Program-made: the position numbers and the translations under genes
Assembly (NCBI RefSeq): GCF_900105945.1
Contig: NZ_FNSO01000003.1
Coordinates: 62,001-126,000, forward strand
Direction: 5' to 3'
Length of the DNA stretch: 64,000 nt
DNA from: Amycolatopsis tolypomycina
Lineage (GTDB): Bacteria; Actinomycetota; Actinomycetes; Mycobacteriales; Pseudonocardiaceae
Shown: one piece after another, positions 18,507 to 26,311 of the stretch
How the letters are laid out: each line of letters begins with the position of its first letter
How positions within the stretch are numbered: position 1 is the stretch's first letter
The notes under the pieces: generated by a model
What the model was told of the DNA's origin: nothing
The model's input: the letters and a program-made list of their open reading frames with translations, nothing else
The model's database searches: none

Positions 18507-19328
18507 TCACAGCAGCTCGGCCGCCAGCTCCCGGTACGCCGGCCACGGGTCTTCGTTCAGCACCTGGATGTTCACGTGGTCGGCACCCGCCTCGAAGTGC
18601 TCGCGCAGGCCGGCCGCGATCGTCGCCGCGTCACCCTGCAGGGCCAGTGCGTCGACCAGGCGGTCGCTGCCCTCGCCCTCGAGGTCCTCGTCCGTGAAGC
18701 CCAGTTTCCGCAGGTTGGCGACGTAGTTCGACAGCCCGAGGTAGAACTTGACGGTGTTGCGGCCGATCGCGCGGGTCTCGGCGGCGTCGGTCCCCAGGAC
18801 CACCTTGTGCTCCGGCGCCAGCAGCTTGCCCGCGCCGAGGATCTCCCGGGCTTCCCGCGTGTGCTGCGGCGTCACCAGGTAGGGGTGCGCGCCCGCCGTG
18901 CGGTCGCCGGACAGCTTGACGACCTTGGGTCCGAGTGCCGCCAGCGCCCGGCCGGCCACGGGGACGCCCGCCGCGTCCAAGCCGTCGAGGTACTCGACGA
19001 GCGCCGTGTACGGCTTCTTGAACTCCTGCGTGTGCTCGCGGTGACCAGCGCCGACGCCGAGCAGGAAGCGGTCCGGGTACTTGCCCGCGATCCGCTCGTA
19101 CGCCTTCGCGATCGAGGCCGGTTCGTCCTGCCAGATGTTCACGATGCCGGTCGCGACGACCAGGGACTCCGTTGCCCCCAGCAGGTCGTCGACGTATTCG
19201 AGGTCGCCGCCGGGCGAGCCGCCCAGCCAGATCGCCCCGTAGCCGAGCTTCTCCGCTTTCGCCGCGAACTCCGCGTCGACGCCTGAGGGGTGCCGCCAGA
19301 TCCCGAGTTTGCCCAGTTCGATAGCCAT
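18507..19328 (-). CDS. LLM class F420-dependent oxidoreductase (TIGR03620-like)
   Basis: A 273-aa luciferase-like (TIM-barrel) oxidoreductase expected to use coenzyme F420. The MAIELGKLGIWRHPSG start, LGYGAIWLGGSPGGDL, VATGIVNIWQDEP and LLGVGAGHRE blocks are those of the actinobacterial F420 subgroup. Its substrate is unknown. ATG 19328 is chosen for the family N-terminus. It is divergent from the aldo/keto reductase gene, with 62 bp between the starts, so the two may share control. Confidence 0.87.
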   Translation of the reverse strand: MAIELGKLGIWRHPSGVDAEFAAKAEKLGYGAIWLGGSPGGDLEYVDDLLGATESLVVATGIVNIWQDEPASIAKAYERIAGKYPDRFLLGVGAGHREHTQEFKKPYTALVEYLDGLDAAGVPVAGRALAALGPKVVKLSGDRTAGAHPYLVTPQHTREAREILGAGKLLAPEHKVVLGTDAAETRAIGRNTVKFYLGLSNYVANLRKLGFTDEDLEGEGSDRLVDALALQGDAATIAAGLREHFEAGADHVNIQVLNEDPWPAYRELAAELL

Positions 19329-19390
19329 GGAACACTCCAACGCGCGAGACACGGGTTTTCCTCCCGGGTTCGGCTACTAATCTCGAAAGC

Positions 19391-20293
19391 ATGAGCAAGC
19401 TGGGCAACACCGACCTCGACGTGTACGGCCTCAACCTCGGCTGCAACGTCTTCGGCTGGACGGCCGACGAGCCGCGGTCCTTCGCCGTCCTCGACGCCTA
19501 CACCGCGGCCGGCGGCAACTTCCTCGACACCGCCGACCTCTACGGCGGCGGCGGTGGCTCCGAGACGATCATCGGCAACTGGCTGGCCGCCCGCGGCCGG
19601 CGGGACGACGTCGTCGTCGCCACCAAGGTCGGCATGTGGGAGGGCAGGCCTGGCCTCTCGGCGAAGAACATCCAGGCCGCCGCGGAAGACTCACTGCGGC
19701 GCCTGCAGACCGACCACATCGATCTCTACTACGCCCACGTCGACGATCCGGACACCCCGCTCGAAGAGACACTCGAGGCGTTCGACGCGCTGGTCCGCGC
19801 GGGCAAGGTGCGCCACCTGGGCGCGTCCAACTACACCGCCGAACGGCTCGCCGCCGCACTGTCCATTTCGGACAGCAACGGCTTCGCGCGGTACGCCGTG
19901 CTGCAGCCGCACTACAACCTCGTCGAACGGGACTACGAGCAGGACCTCGCGCCGCTCGTCGAGCGCGAAGGCCTCGCGACGCTGCCGTACTTCTCCCTCG
20001 CGAAGGGCTTCCTCACCGGCAAATACCGCACGAAGGGCTCCGGAAGCGACAGCCCGCGCGCTGCCCGCGCCGAGTCCTATTTGGACAAGGGCGGCGCGCA
20101 CGTCCTGGCCAAGCTCGACGCAGTGGCGGCCGCGCACGGCGTTTCGGTCGCCACGGTGGCGCTCGCGTGGCTGCGGCAGCAGCCGACGGTCGCCGCCCCG
20201 ATCGCCAGCGCGCGCACGCCCGAGCAGCTCACCGACCTGATCGCGTCGGTCACCCTGACGCTGACCCCGGACGAATTGGCTACTCTCGGGTAG
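19391..20293 (+). CDS. Aldo/keto reductase
   Basis: A 300-aa NADPH-dependent carbonyl reductase with a TIM barrel. It shows the family landmarks: GGNFLDTADLYGGG (catalytic Asp and Tyr), VVVATKVGM (Lys), the HIDLYYAHVDD block carrying the catalytic His, and the C-terminal cofactor-binding IASARTPEQL. The start ATG 19391 lies only 62 bp from the divergent LLM gene. The closest subgroup is the YghZ/Tas-like enzymes, but the substrate cannot be named. The stop codon touches the operator of the next gene. Confidence 0.92.
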   Translation: MSKLGNTDLDVYGLNLGCNVFGWTADEPRSFAVLDAYTAAGGNFLDTADLYGGGGGSETIIGNWLAARGRRDDVVVATKVGMWEGRPGLSAKNIQAAAEDSLRRLQTDHIDLYYAHVDDPDTPLEETLEAFDALVRAGKVRHLGASNYTAERLAAALSISDSNGFARYAVLQPHYNLVERDYEQDLAPLVEREGLATLPYFSLAKGFLTGKYRTKGSGSDSPRAARAESYLDKGGAHVLAKLDAVAAAHGVSVATVALAWLRQQPTVAAPIASARTPEQLTDLIASVTLTLTPDELATLG

Positions 20294-20308
20294 CTTACCG
20301 CGGGTAAG
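20294..20308. promoter_or_regulatory. Operator 1, TTACC-N3-GGTAA
   Basis: CTTACC-GCG-GGTAAG, a perfect palindrome ending 41 bp before the SDR start codon. Its core matches the site at 21763-21777, which also ends 41 bp before a start codon. A shared TetR-like regulator is the likeliest reader; none is encoded beside it. Confidence 0.7.
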
Positions 20309-20348
20309 TTGAGGTACGGTGCCCTCAAGTGACGTCTAGGAGGGCACC

Positions 20349-21260
20349 GTGGCCAACCCGTTTTCGCTGCTGAGCGGCACCAAGAAGGTCGACGGCAAGG
20401 TCGTCCTGATCACCGGCGCGGCCCGCGGCATCGGCGCCGGGCTGGCCGAGCGGCTGGCCGCTCGCGGCGCCAAGGTCGCCCTCGTCGGCCTCGAAGCCGA
20501 GGAGCAGCGGAAGGTCGCCGACCGGATCGGGCCGAACGCGAAATCGTGGGAAGCCGACGTCACGAGCTGGGACGCGCTCGAAAGCGCGACGAAGGGCGTG
20601 GTCGAGCACTTCGGCGGCATCGACATCGTGATCGCCAACGCCGGCATCGCGACCGCGGGCTTCGTCCGCTCGGTCGACCGGGCCGCGTTCGAGAAGGTCA
20701 TCGAGGTCGACCTGCTCGGCGTCTGGCGCACGTTCCGCGTCACGCTCCCGCACGTCATCGAGCGCAAGGGCTACCTGCTGGCGATCTCCAGCCTCGCCGC
20801 GATCACGCACGCGCCAGGCATGGCGAACTACGCCGCCGCGAAGGCCGGCGTGGAAGCCTTCTCGAACAGCCTCCGCGCCGAGGTCGCCCACCTGGGCGTC
20901 AAGGTCGGCGTCGCGCACCCGACGTGGATCCGCACCGACCTGGTCGAGAGCGCCGACGCGCACCCGGTGTTCGGCAAGCTCCGCGCGTCGATGCCCGGCC
21001 TGATCGGCAAGACGTACCCGCTGGACGTGGCCCTCGACGACCTCGAAGCCGGCATCCTCAAGCGCGCCCGGACGATCCACGTGCCGCGCTGGGTCGGCGG
21101 GCTCAAGCTCCTGCGCGCGTTCCTGCCGCCGGTCATCGAGATCGGCTCCCGCAGCCGGGTACCGTCGGCGGACAAGGCCGCGCTCGCCGACATCGAGGCG
21201 CGCGGCGCGTTCGAGTCGGCGGTCACCGGCCACGGCGGGCGAGCCGCCACCAAGGGGTGA
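20349..21260 (+). CDS. SDR family oxidoreductase
   Basis: A 303-aa NAD(P)-dependent short-chain dehydrogenase/reductase. The Rossmann motif GAARGIGAGLAERL is at about residues 23-36, NAG at about 97, and the catalytic Ser/Tyr/Lys sits in ISSLAAITHAPGMANYAAAKAG. The N-terminal extension ANPFSLLSGTKKVDGK and long C-terminus are typical of actinobacterial SDRs that act on hydrophobic alcohols. GTG 20349 has AGGAGGG at ideal spacing. The PPOX gene follows after 2 bp. The operator suggests common control with the monooxygenase downstream. Confidence 0.92.
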   Translation: MANPFSLLSGTKKVDGKVVLITGAARGIGAGLAERLAARGAKVALVGLEAEEQRKVADRIGPNAKSWEADVTSWDALESATKGVVEHFGGIDIVIANAGIATAGFVRSVDRAAFEKVIEVDLLGVWRTFRVTLPHVIERKGYLLAISSLAAITHAPGMANYAAAKAGVEAFSNSLRAEVAHLGVKVGVAHPTWIRTDLVESADAHPVFGKLRASMPGLIGKTYPLDVALDDLEAGILKRARTIHVPRWVGGLKLLRAFLPPVIEIGSRSRVPSADKAALADIEARGAFESAVTGHGGRAATKG

Positions 21261-21262
21261 CC

Positions 21263-21736
21263 ATGTCCCGTCGCGACCAGATCAGGATGACCGAGGCCGA
21301 GGTGCGCGCGTACCTCGCCGAGCAGAAGGTCATCAACGTCGCCAGCATCGGCCCGAACGGCCGCCCGCACCTCGCGCCGCTCTGGTACTTCCCGCACGAG
21401 GACGGCGTCGCGACCTGGACGTACGGCACGTCGCAGAAGGCGAAGAACTTCCGGCGGCGGCCGGAGGCGACCGTGCTGGTCGAGGACGGCGACAGCTACG
21501 AGAAGCTCCGCGGCGTCTCGTTCGAGGCCGACGTCCAGCTCGTCGAGGACGTCGACGAGGTGACCCGGATGGGGACCGCGCTGATGCAGCGGTACTCGGG
21601 CGCCAAGCCGGGCGACCCCGCACCCGACGAACTGAAGGCCTTCATCGCAGGTCAGGCGGCCAAACGCGTCGGACTGATCTTCAAGCCGACCAAGGTCGTC
21701 AGCTGGGACCACGGCAAGCTCGGCGGGACGTACTGA
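21263..21736 (+). CDS. PPOX class (pyridoxamine 5'-phosphate oxidase-like) protein
   Basis: A 157-aa split-barrel flavin/F420-binding protein. INVASIGPNGRPHLAPLWYF and WTYGTSQKAKNFRRRPEATVLVEDG are the strands that bind the cofactor in the FMN/F420 (FDOR) superfamily. The actual oxidoreductase reaction is not predictable. ATG 21263 lies 2 bp after the SDR stop, so the pair is one operon and probably handles one substrate series. Confidence 0.87.
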   Translation: MSRRDQIRMTEAEVRAYLAEQKVINVASIGPNGRPHLAPLWYFPHEDGVATWTYGTSQKAKNFRRRPEATVLVEDGDSYEKLRGVSFEADVQLVEDVDEVTRMGTALMQRYSGAKPGDPAPDELKAFIAGQAAKRVGLIFKPTKVVSWDHGKLGGTY

Positions 21737-21756
21737 TCGGTAGGGAGTACTTCCAA

Positions 21757-21777
21757 GTAACTGTTACCTGAGGTAAC
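21757..21777. promoter_or_regulatory. Operator 2, overlapping palindromes with TTACC-N3-GGTAA
   Basis: GTTACC-TGA-GGTAAC (21763-21777) is a perfect palindrome, and GTAAC-T-GTTAC (21757-21767) overlaps it. The first ends 41 bp before ATG 21818 of the monooxygenase gene. The half-site equals that at 20294-20308. Confidence 0.7.
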
Positions 21778-21817
21778 GTCATCTGGGCAGCCAACTCGAC
21801 GCAGCGGAGGCCGACAG

Positions 21818-23290
21818 ATGACCGAGCGGTTCAAGGTCGTGATCGTGGGCACCGGGTTCTCCGGGCTCGGCCAGGCGATCCAGCTCGAAAAGGCCGGCAT
21901 CCGGGACTACGTGATCCTGGAGAAGGCCACCGAGGTGGGCGGCACCTGGCGAGACAACTCCTACCCCGGGTGCGCGTGCGACGTGCAGTCGCACATGTAC
22001 TCGTTCTCGTACGAGCAGAACCCGGGCTGGTCGCGGTCGTTCTCGCCGCAGCCGGAGATCTTCGACTACCTCAAGGGTGTCGCGGACAAGTACCGGCTGC
22101 GCGAGAAGATCCGCTTCGGCGTCGAGCTGACCGGCGCCCACTGGGACGAGCGGGCGCGCCGCTGGACGGCGACGACCAAGGACGGCTGCGAGTTCGTCGC
22201 GCAGTTCCTCGTCTCCGGCGTCGGCGGCCTGCACATCCCGCAGGTCCCCGAGCTGCCCGGGATCGCGGAGTTCAAGGGCCAGACCTGGCACTCGGCGCAG
22301 TGGAACCACGAGTACGACCTGCGCGGCAAGAAGGTCGCTGTCGTCGGCACCGGCGCCAGTGCCGTCCAGTTCGTCCCGAAGATCGCCCCCGACGTCGCCG
22401 AGCTGACGCTGTTCCAGCGGACGCCGCCGTGGATCATGCCGAAGCCCGACCACGCGATGCCGTCGTGGGCACAGACGCTGTTCAAGCGCGTCCCCGGCAC
22501 CCAGCGCCTGTACCGCAACGCGCTGTACTGGCTCCTGGAAGCGCGGGCCATCGGCTTCAACGGCCACCCGGCGATCATGAAGGCCGGCGAGCTGATCGCG
22601 AAGCGGAACATCGCCAAGGGCATCAAGGACCCCGCGCTGCGCAAGAAGGTCACGCCGGACTACACGATGGGCTGCAAGCGCGTCCTGATCTCCAACGACT
22701 ACTACCCGGCGCTGGCCCGGCCGAACGTCGACGTCGTCACCGAGGGCGTCAAGGAGGTCAAGGCGCACTCGATCATCGACTCCGCGGGCGTCGAGCACGA
22801 GGTCGACGCGATCATCTACGGCACCGGCTTCAAGGTCACCGACGCGCTGGAGTACCTCGACATCACCGGCGTCGACGGCCGCGACCTCGCCAAGGAGTGG
22901 GCGACCGAGGGCATGCGGACCCACAAGGGCATCACCGTGTCCGGCTTCCCCAACCTGTTCTTCCTGCTCGGGCCGAACACCGCGCTCGGCCACAACTCCG
23001 TGGTGTTCATGATCGAGTCGCAGTCGCGGTACGTCGTCGACGCCGTCAAGCTCGCCGACTCCCGGGGCGCCGCCGCCCTCGACGTCCGGCCGGGCGTGCA
23101 GGACGAGTTCCAGCGCGAGATCCAGGACAAGCTGGTCAAGGGCGTCTGGACGCAGGGCGGCTGCAAGAGCTGGTACCTCGACGCCCAGGGCGTCAACCGG
23201 ACGATCTGGCCGGGCTTCACCTGGCGCTACTGGCTCCAGACGCGCAAGGTCGACCCGGCCGACTACGAGCTGACCGGCCGGGCGTCATGA
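21818..23290 (+). CDS. Flavin-containing Baeyer-Villiger monooxygenase (MymA/EtaA-like)
   Basis: A 490-aa FAD- and NADPH-dependent monooxygenase that would insert oxygen into ketones or oxidise sulfur or nitrogen. It has the FAD motif VGTGFSGLGQAIQL at about residue 11, the BVMO fingerprint FKGQTWHSAQW at about residue 152, and the NADPH motif VVGTGASAVQFVP just after. Length matches mycobacterial MymA (Rv3083) and EtaA. ATG 21818 has GGAGG upstream. The stop overlaps the next ATG (ATGA). Upstream palindromes suggest inducible control. Confidence 0.93.
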   Translation: MTERFKVVIVGTGFSGLGQAIQLEKAGIRDYVILEKATEVGGTWRDNSYPGCACDVQSHMYSFSYEQNPGWSRSFSPQPEIFDYLKGVADKYRLREKIRFGVELTGAHWDERARRWTATTKDGCEFVAQFLVSGVGGLHIPQVPELPGIAEFKGQTWHSAQWNHEYDLRGKKVAVVGTGASAVQFVPKIAPDVAELTLFQRTPPWIMPKPDHAMPSWAQTLFKRVPGTQRLYRNALYWLLEARAIGFNGHPAIMKAGELIAKRNIAKGIKDPALRKKVTPDYTMGCKRVLISNDYYPALARPNVDVVTEGVKEVKAHSIIDSAGVEHEVDAIIYGTGFKVTDALEYLDITGVDGRDLAKEWATEGMRTHKGITVSGFPNLFFLLGPNTALGHNSVVFMIESQSRYVVDAVKLADSRGAAALDVRPGVQDEFQREIQDKLVKGVWTQGGCKSWYLDAQGVNRTIWPGFTWRYWLQTRKVDPADYELTGRAS

Positions 23291-24144
23291 CCGGCGAAGA
23301 CGAGCAGCTCGTCCTCCACGCCCGGGACGTGCAGTTCGACTGGGCGGCGCTCCCGATGCACTGGATCCCCGGCGAACCGCAGGCCACGCACACCATCAAC
23401 GTGCTGCACCTGGCCCTGCCCGAGGGCGAGCGCTGGTTCGTCGAGGTGTTCAAGCAGGCGGTGCCGCTGATCCGCGACGAGCGGCTCAAGGAGGACGTCC
23501 TCGGCTTCATCGGCCAGGAGGCCGTGCACGCCGAGGCGCACGACGGCGCGGCGGCACACCTCGAGGCGGCGGGCGTCCGCGTGCGCCCGTTCGTCGCGCA
23601 GATGGAGTGGCTGTTCCGGAAGCTCCTCGGCGACCGCGACCTGACCGGGAAGGCCGCCGAGGAATGGCTGGTCGAACGGCTCGGGATCATCGCGGCGATC
23701 GAGCACTACACGGCGTTCCTCGGCCAGTGGGTGCTCGACGCGCCCCTGGCGGAGGCGGGCGCCGACCCGGTGATGCTGGACCTGCTGCGCTGGCACGGCG
23801 CCGAGGAGGTCGAGCACCGGTCGGTGGCGTTCGACCTGTTCGTGCACCTCGACGGGCGGTACACCCGCCGGGTGCGCAGCATGGCGGCGGTGACGCCGGT
23901 GCTGGCCTGGGTCTTCGCCCGGGGCACGCGCTATCTGATGCGCCACGACCCGACGCACCCCGGCCGCGCGTCGCTGCGGGGCCACCGGCGGGCGGCGCGA
24001 CGCGGGTTGCTGCCGACCGGACGTCAGCTGGTGCGGGAGATCCGGCCGTACTTCCGGCGGTCGTACCACCCGTCCGGGACCGGGAGCACCGAGCAGGCGG
24101 TGGCCTACCTGGCGAGCTCGCCCGCCGCCCGGGCGGCGGGGTGA
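23287..24144 (+). CDS. Predicted metal-dependent hydrolase, PF10118 (ferritin-like diiron motifs)
   Basis: A 285-aa mostly helical protein of the PF10118 'metal-dependent hydrolase' family, whose chemistry is not established. The metal ligands can be read as three Glu/His groups: QEAVHAEAH (about residues 77-85), IEHYTAF (about 139-144) and AEEVEHRSVAFD (about 172-183), the layout of ferritin-like diiron enzymes. It is translationally coupled to the monooxygenase (ATGA overlap), and a ferredoxin-type reductase follows, which would fit an oxygen-activating diiron enzyme needing electrons. That functional link is an inference. Confidence 0.85.
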   Translation: MTGEDEQLVLHARDVQFDWAALPMHWIPGEPQATHTINVLHLALPEGERWFVEVFKQAVPLIRDERLKEDVLGFIGQEAVHAEAHDGAAAHLEAAGVRVRPFVAQMEWLFRKLLGDRDLTGKAAEEWLVERLGIIAAIEHYTAFLGQWVLDAPLAEAGADPVMLDLLRWHGAEEVEHRSVAFDLFVHLDGRYTRRVRSMAAVTPVLAWVFARGTRYLMRHDPTHPGRASLRGHRRAARRGLLPTGRQLVREIRPYFRRSYHPSGTGSTEQAVAYLASSPAARAAG

Positions 24145-24155
24145 GCGAGCCAAGA

Positions 24156-24181
24156 GCGGCACTTTCACGTGAAAGTGCCGC
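24156..24181. repeat. 26-bp perfect palindrome, GGCACTTTCAC family copy 2
   Basis: Two 13-base arms with no loop (GCGGCACTTTCAC and its complement) between the diiron gene (ends 24144) and the ferredoxin reductase start (24231). Because both genes run the same way, it may partly terminate or process the transcript. Confidence 0.8.
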
Positions 24182-24230
24182 GTTGGGGCGGCCCACCCGG
24201 CTCGACGGCAGCGCGCGCACCGACCACCTG

Positions 24231-25166
24231 ATGTCCACTTTGGTCGGTGTCGTGGGCGTTTACCGCCGGTTGTCGCAATTCAGCGGGAAGCGGCGACCGC
24301 CGGTGCGCACGGTGGACCGCAACCTTTCGCTGGTCGTCGAAACGATCCGGCCCGAAGCCGACGACGTCGTGAGCCTGCGGCTCGCGAACGGCACGGCGCT
24401 CCCGGGCTGGCGGCCGGGCGCGCACATCGACCTGGTGCTGCCGTCCGGCCTGGTCAGGCAGTACTCGCTCTGCGGCGACGCGGGCGACCGCTCGCACTAC
24501 CGGATCGCCGTCCGGAAGATCGGTACCGCCTCGGCCGAGGTCCACGCGCTGGCGCCGGGCACGCGCGTCACCGTGCGCGGCCCGCGGACCGCGTTCCCGC
24601 TCGTCGGCCGCGGGCCGTTCCACTTCGTCGCCGGCGGCATCGGCATCACGCCGATCCTGCCGATGGTCCGGACCTGCGTGGCGGCGGGCGCGGACTGGCG
24701 GCTGGTCTACACCGGACGCAGCCGGGCGTCGATGCCGTTCCTCGGCGAACTGCCTGCCGACGACCGCGTCTGGATCCGCCCGGACACCGAGTACGGCGTC
24801 CCGGCCTCGGGTGCCGAGCTCCTCGACGGCCTGCCGGCCGGCGCGGCCGTGTACTGCTGCGGCCCGGTGCCGATGATCACCGGCGTCCGCGTCGACCTGG
24901 CGCTGACGCCGGCCGCGGTCCACTTCGAACGGTTCGCCCCGCCGCCGGTCGTCGACGGCGAGCCGTTCCGGCTGACTCTGCGCAGGTCGGGACAGGTGAT
25001 CGAGGTGCCGGGCGACCGGACAGCGCTGGACGTCCTGCGGGCGGCCCGGCCGGCCACGCCGTACTCGTGCCGGCAGGGCTTCTGCGGGACCTGCGCGGTG
25101 CCGACGGCCGACGGCGGCTCGATGCGGATCTGCGTCGACCGCGGCACCACGGTGCTCGACCTATGA
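24231..25166 (+). CDS. Ferredoxin-linked oxidoreductase (PDR/VanB-like reductase with 2Fe-2S domain)
   Basis: A 311-aa electron-transfer flavoprotein. Order: flavin-binding barrel (about 35-120, with GWRPGAHIDLVL and RQYSLCG), NAD-binding domain (about 125-215, with GGIGITPILPM and YCCGPVPMI), and a C-terminal plant-type 2Fe-2S ferredoxin (about 235-311, with YSCRQGFCGTCAV and a last Cys in MRICVD). It moves electrons from NAD(P)H to an oxygenase. ATG 24231 (MSTLVGVVGV) is the first sensible start after the palindrome. Its place after a BVMO and a diiron protein suggests it feeds the latter. The 3' end overlaps the YciI gene by 6 bp. Confidence 0.9.
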   Translation: MSTLVGVVGVYRRLSQFSGKRRPPVRTVDRNLSLVVETIRPEADDVVSLRLANGTALPGWRPGAHIDLVLPSGLVRQYSLCGDAGDRSHYRIAVRKIGTASAEVHALAPGTRVTVRGPRTAFPLVGRGPFHFVAGGIGITPILPMVRTCVAAGADWRLVYTGRSRASMPFLGELPADDRVWIRPDTEYGVPASGAELLDGLPAGAAVYCCGPVPMITGVRVDLALTPAAVHFERFAPPPVVDGEPFRLTLRRSGQVIEVPGDRTALDVLRAARPATPYSCRQGFCGTCAVPTADGGSMRICVDRGTTVLDL

Positions 25167-25445
25167 CTCCGCGGGCAGCCAGGCGCCGATCACCGGCTTG
25201 AACTCCCGGACGGTCCGCTGCGCGACGACGCCTTCCAGGAAGTACGGGTCGCGGTCGATCGTCTCCTTCAGGTGGGCCTCGTCTTCGGCCTGGTAGAGCG
25301 TGATGCCGCCGGTGCCGTCGCCGAGCGGCCCGGCGACCGCGACGCGGCCCTCCTCGGCCAGGTTCGCGAGGAACTCGCGGTGACGCGGCCGGACGTCCGG
25401 CATCTTCTCCTGGACGTAGGTGATTTCGACGAGGAACCAGGCCAT
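25161..25445 (-). CDS. YciI family protein
   Basis: A 94-aa dimeric alpha/beta (ferredoxin-like) protein of the YciI family. MAWFLVEITYVQEKMPDVRPRHREFLANLAEEGRVAVAGPLGDGTGGITLYQ holds the conserved His and Asp believed to form its active site. The family includes dechlorinase-like lyases and domain partners of sigma factors, but most members have no assigned role. It is divergent from the ECF sigma gene to its right, which may be coincidence. Start ATG 25445 is clear. Confidence 0.88.
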   Translation of the reverse strand: MAWFLVEITYVQEKMPDVRPRHREFLANLAEEGRVAVAGPLGDGTGGITLYQAEDEAHLKETIDRDPYFLEGVVAQRTVREFKPVIGAWLPAES

Positions 25446-25647
25446 GTGGATCTCCGGGGGGCAGGCGCGGGCGGGTCGGTGCCGACGCTACCCGTGTCAC
25501 GGTTCTGTACCAGCAGCCGATCTGTGGCACCGGCATCTGAACCCGATAGGCTGGGGACGCGTCAGTACCTGTGTGAGCGCTGTGAATACCGTGAACCTGC
25601 TGACGCGGCACACCGTGCAAGCCGGGGTCGAGAACAGGCAGGGGTTC

Positions 25648-26220
25648 ATGCTCGAGGGCAATGCGGAACGCAGTGTCGAGGCGACCCTCGGCCACCTGCG
25701 GGTCATGGACGGTCCGGCCCCGGCGCAGACCGCCGCGCCGCTGACCCTCGAAGACCTCTACCGCCAGCACCGCATGCGGCTGGTCCGGCTGGCGATCCTG
25801 CTGGTGGACGAGCCCGCGACGGCGGAAGACGTGGTCCAGGAGGCCTTCACCGGCCTGCACCGCAACTGGAGCAGGCTCCGGGACGCCGCGGCCGCGGTCG
25901 GATACCTGCGCACCGCGGTCGTCAACGGGTCACGCAGCGTGCTGCGCCGCCGCAAGACGGCCCGGGAGTACGTGCCGCCGCACGCGGTGAACGCGCGGTC
26001 CGCGGAGAGCCTCGCGATGCTCTCCAGCGAGCACCAGGCCGTGGTCAGCGCGCTGTCCAAGCTGCCGCCCCGCCAGCGTGAAGTGCTGGTGCTGCGCTAC
26101 TACGGCGGGCTGAGCGAGGCCGAGATCTCTGAGGCCGCAGGTATCTCGAAGGGTACCGTCAAATCGACCGCCAGCCGGGCGCTCGAGGCACTCCAGAAAG
26201 CCATGCAAGCCCCGCAGTGA
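25648..26220 (+). CDS. ECF sigma factor, SigE-family (TIGR02983-like)
   Basis: A 190-aa RNA polymerase sigma factor. Region 2 lies at about residues 35-80 (LEDLYRQHRMRLVRLAILLVDEPATAEDVVQEAFTGLHRNW) and region 4 at about 133-185 (LPPRQREVLVLRYYGGLSEAEISEAAGISKGTVKSTASRALEAL), so it directs polymerase to a special promoter set. ATG 25648 (MLEGNAERSVEATLG) has an AGGCAGGGG upstream; the frame is open for another 228 bp, so a longer form from GTG 25573 is possible. No anti-sigma gene is adjacent; the next gene is nagA. Confidence 0.88.
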   Translation: MLEGNAERSVEATLGHLRVMDGPAPAQTAAPLTLEDLYRQHRMRLVRLAILLVDEPATAEDVVQEAFTGLHRNWSRLRDAAAAVGYLRTAVVNGSRSVLRRRKTAREYVPPHAVNARSAESLAMLSSEHQAVVSALSKLPPRQREVLVLRYYGGLSEAEISEAAGISKGTVKSTASRALEALQKAMQAPQ

Positions 26221-26261
26221 CCCGGGTGGACCATTCCAGTCACTGAGTCGTATCACCATGC

Positions 26262-26275
26262 TTGGTCCAGACCAA
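26262..26275. promoter_or_regulatory. DasR-type dre site upstream of nagA
   Basis: TTGGTCCAGACCAA, a perfect 14-bp palindrome matching the core TGGTCNAGACCA of DasR (GntR family) sites that control N-acetylglucosamine use in actinobacteria. It lies 36 bp before the proposed nagA start and beside an AT-rich CAATATAT that may be the -10 box. Confidence 0.85.
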
Positions 26276-26311
26276 TATATGCTGGGGTGCGTGAGAGGCG
26301 CCGGAGATTTC

